Source: Pseudarthrobacter oxydans (GTDB lineage Bacteria > Actinomycetota > Actinomycetes > Actinomycetales > Micrococcaceae). From it: 64,000 nt of DNA. Under the pieces are notes generated by a model. That model did not search any database, was not told the origin of the DNA, and saw nothing but the letters and a program-made list of their open reading frames with translations. The position numbers and the translations under genes were made by a program. The stretch is taken from positions 62,001-126,000 of the forward strand of contig NZ_JAUSSN010000005.1 of assembly GCF_030812335.1 (NCBI RefSeq), given 5' to 3'. Shown here piece after piece: positions 59,393-64,000 of this stretch (its first letter is position 1; the number at the start of each line of letters is the position of its first letter).

Positions 59393-59626
59393 ATGGCCAA
59401 GGAAAAAGCCGAAAACGCCTCGCAGAGGTTCATGCGCGCTATGGGCAAACTCCGGATGATTTTCGGACCCGCCAACCGCAGCTCCCTGGTGCACGAGATG
59501 ACCGAGCAGAACCGTGAGCTGCTGGCCCGGCGCGAAGCCGAAACCCAGCAGTGGGAGACCCTGCACCGCCCCGACGGCAGCACCTACGTTGTGCCGCGCA
59601 ACCCCGAGGACAAGTCGCTGCGGTAA
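59393..59626 (+). CDS. Small protein with FGPA motif, copy 1
   Basis: 77 residues, basic N-terminus, then MIFGPANRSSLVHEMTEQN, a charged helix and GSTYVVPRNPEDKSLR. AGGAG at 59379-59383 precedes both GTG 59390 and ATG 59393; I use the ATG. It is divergent from the OhrR-like gene and probably its target. It shares FGPAxR, an acidic helix and a Y-x-V tail with the small protein at 59819, suggesting an old duplication. Function unknown. Confidence 0.65.
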   Translation: MAKEKAENASQRFMRAMGKLRMIFGPANRSSLVHEMTEQNRELLARREAETQQWETLHRPDGSTYVVPRNPEDKSLR

Positions 59627-59818
59627 AGCCGCTGCCGGCTGCGCCTGCGGCCGTGCTCCCGGGCCGGTCCCCGCGGATCCCGGACTCGTCCCCGCGGAGT
59701 TTCAGGAGGCGGGCACCCATGCCTTTCCCCCGGCGTCGGGCGTAAAATAAGGTCACTGGCACCAGCACTTAGCCACGGCCGTTCCCCGTGGCCGCACAGG
59801 GGAGAGGGGGTGGGAATT

Positions 59819-60052
59819 GTGGCACTTCCACTGAAGAAGGCTGCCCTGAGGCAGCACCTGCACCCGTCTTCATGGGCACGCTTCCTTTTCGGCCCTGCCT
59901 CACGAGGGGACTACTCGGCACCGGTCATTCACAAGCATGACGAGTTCGAGACGGCCTCCGAGGCGGAGCTCGCCGGTTTTGAAGTGGAAACCGACGCACA
60001 CGGACATCACTACGCTGTCCGAAAGGAAGACCTCCCGAAAGAGCAGGTCTGA
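59819..60052 (+). CDS. Small protein with FGPA motif, copy 2
   Basis: 77 residues: LHPSSWARFLFGPASRGDYS, then HKHDEFETASEAELAGFEVE and HGHHYAVRKEDLPKEQV. GGAGAGGGG lies 9-10 nt before the GTG at 59819; another GTG at 59810 is in frame but too close to that site. It resembles copy 1 in the FGPAxR segment and in the final D-G/H-Y-V portion. A strong hairpin follows. Function unknown. Confidence 0.6.
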   Translation: MALPLKKAALRQHLHPSSWARFLFGPASRGDYSAPVIHKHDEFETASEAELAGFEVETDAHGHHYAVRKEDLPKEQV

Positions 60053-60060
60053 GCAGCGCC

Positions 60061-60136
60061 CCGCCGGGGGCATAACGAAGGGAGCGGCAGATGCCGCTCC
60101 CTTCGTCGGTTAATTCCTGGGGCTAACCCCCGGCGG
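60061..60136. terminator. Nested bidirectional hairpins between small gene and lysC
   Basis: CGAAGGGAGCGGCA (60076-60089) pairs perfectly with 60092-60105 around GA. An outer stem CCGCCGGGGG (60061-60070) pairs with 60127-60136. It lies between convergent genes. Confidence 0.75.
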
Positions 60137-60141
60137 GTGAC

Positions 60142-61500
60142 TCAGCGGCCGGTACCGCCGTGCACCCTCGCCTCATCATCGCTGTCCAGGTCGAAGGCCT
60201 TGTGGATCACGCGCACGGCGTCGTCGAGCAGGTCCGCGTGCGTGACGACCGAAATCCGGATCTCCGAGGTGGAGATCATGTTGATGTTGATCCCGGCCTC
60301 GGACAGCGCCGCGAAGAACCGCGCCGAGACGCCCGGGTGGGAACGCATGCCGGCGCCGATCAGCGACAGCTTGCCGATCTTCTCGTTGTACTCGATGCTC
60401 TCGAAACCGATCCGGTCCTGCGCGGCGTGCAGGGCGGCCAGGGCGTCGGCGCCCTCGACGATCGGCAGCGTGAAGGAGATGTCGGTCCGGCCCGTTCCGT
60501 GCGTGGAAACGTTCTGGACGATCATGTCGATGTTCGAGTGCGCATCGGCGATGACCTGGAAGATCGCGGCAGCCTTGCCCGGGATGTCGGGAACCCCGAC
60601 GACCGTGACCTTGGCTTCGGAACGGTCGTGTGCAACACCGGAGATGATTGGCTGCTCCAAGGCAACTCCCTCTTGGGTTGTGATTTTGTCGTCGGCGCTG
60701 GGCATGACCCAGGTGCCTTCGTTCTGGCTGAATGAAGAACGGACATGCAGCGGCACGCCGAAACGGCGGGCGTACTCGACGCAGCGCAGGTGCAGGATCT
60801 TGGCGCCGGACGCCGCCAGTTCCAGCATTTCCTCGCTGGAGATCCGGTCGATCTTGCGGGCGGAGGGCACGACCCGCGGGTCGGCGGTGTAGATCCCGTC
60901 GACGTCGGTGAAGATCTCGCACACGTCCGCGTCCAGGGCGGCGGCCAGTGCCACCGCCGTCGTGTCCGAGCCGCCGCGGCCCAGCGTGGTGATTTCGTTC
61001 GTGGTGCGGCTCATGCCCTGGAAGCCCGCGACGATCGCAATGTGGCCCTTGTCCAGGGCGGTGCGGATGCGGTGCGGGTCGACGTCGATGATCCGGGCCT
61101 TGCCGTGAATGCCGTCGGTGATCATGCCGGCCTGGGAACCGGTGAAGGACTGGGCCGACGCGCCGAACTTGTTGATGGCCATGGCGAGCAGTGCCATCGA
61201 GATGCGTTCGCCGGCGGAAAGGAGCATGTCCATTTCACGGGCGGGGGCGGAGTCGGTGACCTGGGCCGCGAGATCGAGCAGCTCATCGGTGGTGTCACCC
61301 ATGGCCGAGACCACCACGACCACTTCGTCGCCGGCGTTCTGGGCATCCACGATCCGGCGGGCCACGCGCTTAATGCCCTCGGCGTCCGCCACGGAGGAAC
61401 CGCCGAACTTCTTCACCACAAGGTGCTTCGTCGTGGCGGCAGCAGCGGGCAGTTCCTGTGGCTGCGGTCCGGGATGGACTTCGGTAGTGGGCAAACTCAT
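60142..61500 (-). CDS. lysC: Aspartate kinase
   Basis: 452-residue enzyme making aspartyl phosphate, the first step towards lysine, threonine and methionine. The kinase motif [18 protein letters not shown] is near residue 30, [16 protein letters not shown] near 190, and two ACT domains occupy the C-terminal 150 residues ([37 protein letters not shown]). About 27 extra N-terminal residues precede the kinase start; GAGGG lies before the ATG at 61500. No asd gene follows in the window. Feedback by lysine plus threonine is usual for this class. Confidence 0.96.
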   Translation of the reverse strand: MSLPTTEVHPGPQPQELPAAAATTKHLVVKKFGGSSVADAEGIKRVARRIVDAQNAGDEVVVVVSAMGDTTDELLDLAAQVTDSAPAREMDMLLSAGERISMALLAMAINKFGASAQSFTGSQAGMITDGIHGKARIIDVDPHRIRTALDKGHIAIVAGFQGMSRTTNEITTLGRGGSDTTAVALAAALDADVCEIFTDVDGIYTADPRVVPSARKIDRISSEEMLELAASGAKILHLRCVEYARRFGVPLHVRSSFSQNEGTWVMPSADDKITTQEGVALEQPIISGVAHDRSEAKVTVVGVPDIPGKAAAIFQVIADAHSNIDMIVQNVSTHGTGRTDISFTLPIVEGADALAALHAAQDRIGFESIEYNEKIGKLSLIGAGMRSHPGVSARFFAALSEAGININMISTSEIRISVVTHADLLDDAVRVIHKAFDLDSDDEARVHGGTGR

Positions 61501-61825
61501 GCGCGCACCCTCACTGGATTATCGGGTCTGGGCCAAGCAACCAAACGGCGCGACGGCGTAACTTCTCACCCCAGTTTATCGCCGGGACGCCTTGGTTGCT
61601 GAATTGTGACCGCATGCCAGACAGCCCCGCATCTGTTCCGCTGCACATGCGCTCCGCCGCGGGCATGGGGTGGGCATGTGCTCCGGCCCGTTGCGGACAT
61701 GCCCTCCGGGGTGGCCGGGCGATGGGCATATTGGCCTTATGTCCATCCGTGGGCGCGGAGGCTGGGCATGTCCACGCCGGGCAGAAGGGCGACGGCGGCA
61801 GCCGCCGAGGCGATTGGCGGAGCCG
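61501..61825. other. Intergenic region lysC-recR with clustered GGGCATG motifs
   Basis: 325 nt with no convincing gene. Between 61643 and 61772 the motif GGGCATG or its complement recurs: GGGCATGG (61661), GGGCATGTG (61672), GGACATGCCC (61695-61704), GGGCATAT (61724) and GGGCATGTCC (61763-61772); the two 10-mers are exact inverse complements 59 bp apart. Upstream of lysC (minus strand) a TAATCC box and GAGGG are the only promoter-like features. Short open frames here have no ribosome sites. Confidence 0.4.
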
Positions 61826-62425
61826 CTAGCTCAGGGCGTTGCGCCGGCCTTCGAAGGCGCGGCCGAGAGTGACCTCGTCGGCGTATTCGAGGTCTCCGCC
61901 CACGGGCAGGCCCGAGGCCAGCCGGGTCACGGCGATGCCTATCGATTTGAGCATCCGCGCCAGGTAGGTCGCGGTGGCCTCGCCCTCCAGGTTGGGGTCG
62001 GTGGCGATGATGATTTCCTGGATGGCGCCGTCGTTGAGCCGGGTGAGGAGTTCCCGGATCCGGAGCTGCTCGGGGCCGATACCGGCAATGGGGTTAATCG
62101 CCCCGCCGAGCACGTGGTACCGGCCCCGGAAGGAGCGGGTACGCTCGACGGCGAGGACGTCCTTGGATTCCTCAACCACGCAGATGATCGAGGGGTCCCG
62201 GCGGGGGTCGCGGCAGATGTTGCACAGCTCCTGTTCCGTGACGTTGCCGCACACGGTGCAGAATTTGACCCGTTCCTTGACGCTGGTGATGGCGTCGACG
62301 AGCCGCTTCATGTCCTGCGGATCGGCCTCGAGGATGTGGAAGGCCAGCCGCTGGGCGGACTTGGGCCCGACTCCGGGAAGGCGTCCGAGCTCGTCGATCA
62401 GCTCTTGAACTGCACCTTCGTACAC
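61826..62425 (-). CDS. recR: Recombination protein RecR
   Basis: 199-residue DNA-clamp protein of the RecFOR gap-repair pathway. The helix-hairpin-helix [17 protein letters not shown] lies at residues 16-32; the zinc finger cysteines are C56, C59, C68 and C71; the Toprim domain follows ([32 protein letters not shown]). It is next to dnaX on the same strand, a conserved order, with about 50 nt between them. Confidence 0.96.
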   Translation of the reverse strand: MYEGAVQELIDELGRLPGVGPKSAQRLAFHILEADPQDMKRLVDAITSVKERVKFCTVCGNVTEQELCNICRDPRRDPSIICVVEESKDVLAVERTRSFRGRYHVLGGAINPIAGIGPEQLRIRELLTRLNDGAIQEIIIATDPNLEGEATATYLARMLKSIGIAVTRLASGLPVGGDLEYADEVTLGRAFEGRRNALS

Positions 62426-62476
62426 TGTGTCCTCGTTCGTTTGGGGTGGTGACGGGTGGTGGACCCGGCGGTGCGG

Positions 62477-64000
62477 CTAGAAGCGCGGCGGCAGCGGGCT
62501 TCCGTCCAGGGACCGCTCTTCAACAAGTTTTCCGCCCAGGATGCGCTCGACGGCGGCCCGTCCGAAGACGCCCGATTCCTCGATCGTTTCGTCATCCGCG
62601 CTGGGGATGTCCTGGACATAGGTGGTCGTGGCGGCCGTTGCCCGGGCCGGGGCTTTGGCGCGGCCTGCTTCGGCTTCCGGGCTGTTGGAGAGCCGTTGAT
62701 AGAGGCTTTGCCGGCCCGTCGAAGGCGCCGCTGCCGCGGATGCGGTGGCCGCAGCCGGCGACGCGGCCGGTGACGCGGGTGCGGCCGCTGGGGCGGTGGT
62801 TGCTGAGGGCGCGGGCGCAGCCATCGGCGCGGCGTTTGTGGAGGCCGGAAGGGAGGGGGCGCCCACCGACACCAACTCCGCGGAATCTCCCCACCCGTTG
62901 GACGACGAGGTGACCGGCTCGTACGCGGCGGTAGCCGACACTGCTGCGGCGTAGTGCGGGACCTGGGCCGCCGCAGGTTCGTAGTGCGGCGGTTCCGGCT
63001 CCGGCGCCGGCTCGGGGGCCACGGGTTTCCCGGGCGCGTAGCTTCCGACGTTGGAGTCGGAGCCGATCGTCCAGATTCCGGGGGCCTGCTCGACGGCGCG
63101 GGCCCACGGGTCGTTGGCGGTGTCCGGAGCCTGCGGTGCCGGGGTGCCGGCTGGAGGGTTCGCGGCAGCGCGGGAACGCGCCGGCGAAGCGGCCCTCTTG
63201 CGGGCCGGAGCGGCGGAGGGCGGGGCGGGAGCCGGCTGGGCGGCCCGCGCCACGACTGGGGCCGCGGGGTCCCAGTCCATGGGCGGTTCCTCGTCCAGCG
63301 GCGGAGCGTCCTCGTCCCGCGGCGGGCCCCAGTCATCGTCGGGGTAGGCGTAGGAGCCGGCGGCCTCCGGGGAAGCGCTCGGAAGTTCACCTTTGGCCGG
63401 GGCTGCCGGCACAGCAGACGGCGGTTCCTCGGGGGCAACAGCTGCCGGAACGTGCGTCGGCGCCGGGGAAGGCGAGATGGATGCGGCGGCGGGTGTCTGG
63501 ACCGGAGCGGCCGGTGTGACGGGACGAGATGCTGGTGTCTCTGCAGCAGGCGAAGGCTCCGACCCTGCCGGGACGGTCTCTGCTGCACCGGAAGGAGCCG
63601 GGGCGGCGGCCGGCGTCAGGCCCCAGTCCGCGTCGGTGGACGTGGCCGGGACGTCCCGGCTAACGGGTGCTTTTGGGTTTGGCTCAGAGCTCGCTGCGCT
63701 GTTGCTTCCGCTGGCCACGGCATTGATCTGGCATTCTATGCCGATGGTCTTGTGGATCGCCTGCCGCAGGTTCTCGGAGTGATCCGCCCGGCCGAACGCG
63801 CCGGCCAGCCCTGAGGTGGTGAAGGCGAGCGTCAGGACATGGTCTTCGAAGTGGCCCACCTGGGCATTGGGTTCGACCAGGGCCCACGTGCTCCGCTTGA
63901 TCTTGGTCAGCGTCTGCAGGATCTCCGGCCAGGCGCGGCGGAGCACTTCGACGTCGGGCCCGGAGCCGGTGGCCGCGGCGCGCGGGGCTGAGGGAGCCGC
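62477..64000 (-). CDS. dnaX: DNA polymerase III subunit gamma/tau, C-terminal part
   Basis: The last 507 codons of dnaX; the 5' end with the AAA+ clamp-loader ATPase lies beyond the right edge. The visible part begins in an Ala/Gly-rich linker, then the conserved LRRAWPEILQTLTKIKRSTWALVEPNA-type domain (VLTLAFTTSGLAGAFG) of the tau C-terminal region. A very long Ala/Pro/Ser-rich tract of roughly 330 residues follows, and the protein ends FGRAAVERILGGKLVEERS near the stop at 62477. Tau's tail links the clamp loader to the polymerase and helicase. Antisense and shifted frames here are long only because of the repetitive GC-rich tract. Confidence 0.9.
   Translation of the reverse strand, partial: AAPSAPRAAATGSGPDVEVLRRAWPEILQTLTKIKRSTWALVEPNAQVGHFEDHVLTLAFTTSGLAGAFGRADHSENLRQAIHKTIGIECQINAVASGSNSAASSEPNPKAPVSRDVPATSTDADWGLTPAAAPAPSGAAETVPAGSEPSPAAETPASRPVTPAAPVQTPAAASISPSPAPTHVPAAVAPEEPPSAVPAAPAKGELPSASPEAAGSYAYPDDDWGPPRDEDAPPLDEEPPMDWDPAAPVVARAAQPAPAPPSAAPARKRAASPARSRAAANPPAGTPAPQAPDTANDPWARAVEQAPGIWTIGSDSNVGSYAPGKPVAPEPAPEPEPPHYEPAAAQVPHYAAAVSATAAYEPVTSSSNGWGDSAELVSVGAPSLPASTNAAPMAAPAPSATTAPAAAPASPAASPAAATASAAAAPSTGRQSLYQRLSNSPEAEAGRAKAPARATAATTTYVQDIPSADDETIEESGVFGRAAVERILGGKLVEERSLDGSPLPPRF

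Noticed and set aside
60142-60720. Separate beta subunit of aspartate kinase from an internal start
   Set aside because: Known in corynebacteria, but I see no clear internal ribosome site with ATG or GTG before the ACT domains here.
61695-61772. p53-like RRRCATGYYY sites
   Set aside because: The resemblance to a eukaryotic response element has no meaning in a bacterium; only the local repetition is reported.
62398-63588. A 396-codon Arg/Pro-rich frame
   Set aside because: It is dnaX read out of frame through its Ala/Pro/Ser-rich linker.

Overview
The window is 64 kb of high-GC DNA from an Arthrobacter-like actinobacterium (Micrococcaceae). The evidence is the GC-rich third codon positions, the fba / DUF3151 / purA and purS-purQ-purL neighbourhoods, GAF-ANTAR and MmcQ/YjbR genes, and many starts that sit 6-7 nt after a TANNNT box with no Shine-Dalgarno sequence, as in leaderless actinobacterial mRNAs. 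It reads as ordinary chromosome. I see no insertion sequence, prophage, CRISPR array, rRNA or tRNA.

Layout. 1-1.6 kb: a 3-oxoacid CoA-transferase gene (cut by the left edge) divergent from an IclR regulator, with two matching operators between them. 1.65-2.5 kb: nadE. 2.5-24.4 kb: a large catabolic island for glucuronides and related glycosides. It holds two LacI regulators, two pairs of TIM-barrel isomerase plus Gfo/Idh/MocA dehydrogenase, an Opp/Dpp-type ABC transporter, uxaC, an uxuB-like gene, uidA, a uidB-like symporter, manD, and a gluconokinase fused to a family-3 glycosidase. Four promoters in this island share one LacI-type operator fused to the -35 box. 24.6-27.1 kb: a flavin monooxygenase, a RibD/DHFR-like protein and the wreck of an acyl-CoA-synthetase / E2 / acyl-carrier-protein operon. 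27.2-35.6 kb: pyrE, GAF-ANTAR and STAS proteins, an alpha/beta hydrolase, a HAD phosphatase, an rRNA/tRNA methyltransferase, a palindrome-bracketed DUF559 nuclease-fold protein, fba, DUF3151 and a UDG-like protein.

35.8-45.9 kb: sulfur and methionine metabolism under two S-box (SAM-I) riboswitches. One precedes a MetE-like gene. The other precedes a four-gene operon (acyl-CoA synthetase, SfnG-type dimethylsulfone monooxygenase, MetY, CoA-binding protein). purA and a glycosyltransferase lie between them. Two genes of the four-gene operon carry the same short palindromic element inserted in frame, in opposite orientations. 46-49.5 kb: small conserved genes and a second DUF559 paralogue among REP-like hairpins. 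49.5-52.9 kb: purL, purQ, purS. 53.2-58.8 kb: a secreted subtilase convergent with a three-gene operon that includes two subtilisin-inhibitor-like proteins. 58.8-64 kb: an OhrR/MarR regulator, two related small proteins, lysC, recR and the C-terminal part of dnaX.

How the genes work together. Glucuronides enter by the UidB-like symporter or the ABC system and are cut by UidA. Glucuronate is then isomerised (UxaC), reduced (UxuB) and dehydrated (ManD) to 2-keto-3-deoxygluconate. The kinase and aldolase for the last steps are not in the window. The shared operator ties the transporter, UxaC-UxuB and UidA promoters into one regulon. In the sulfur operon a SAM switch would let SfnG and MetY work only when SAM is short.
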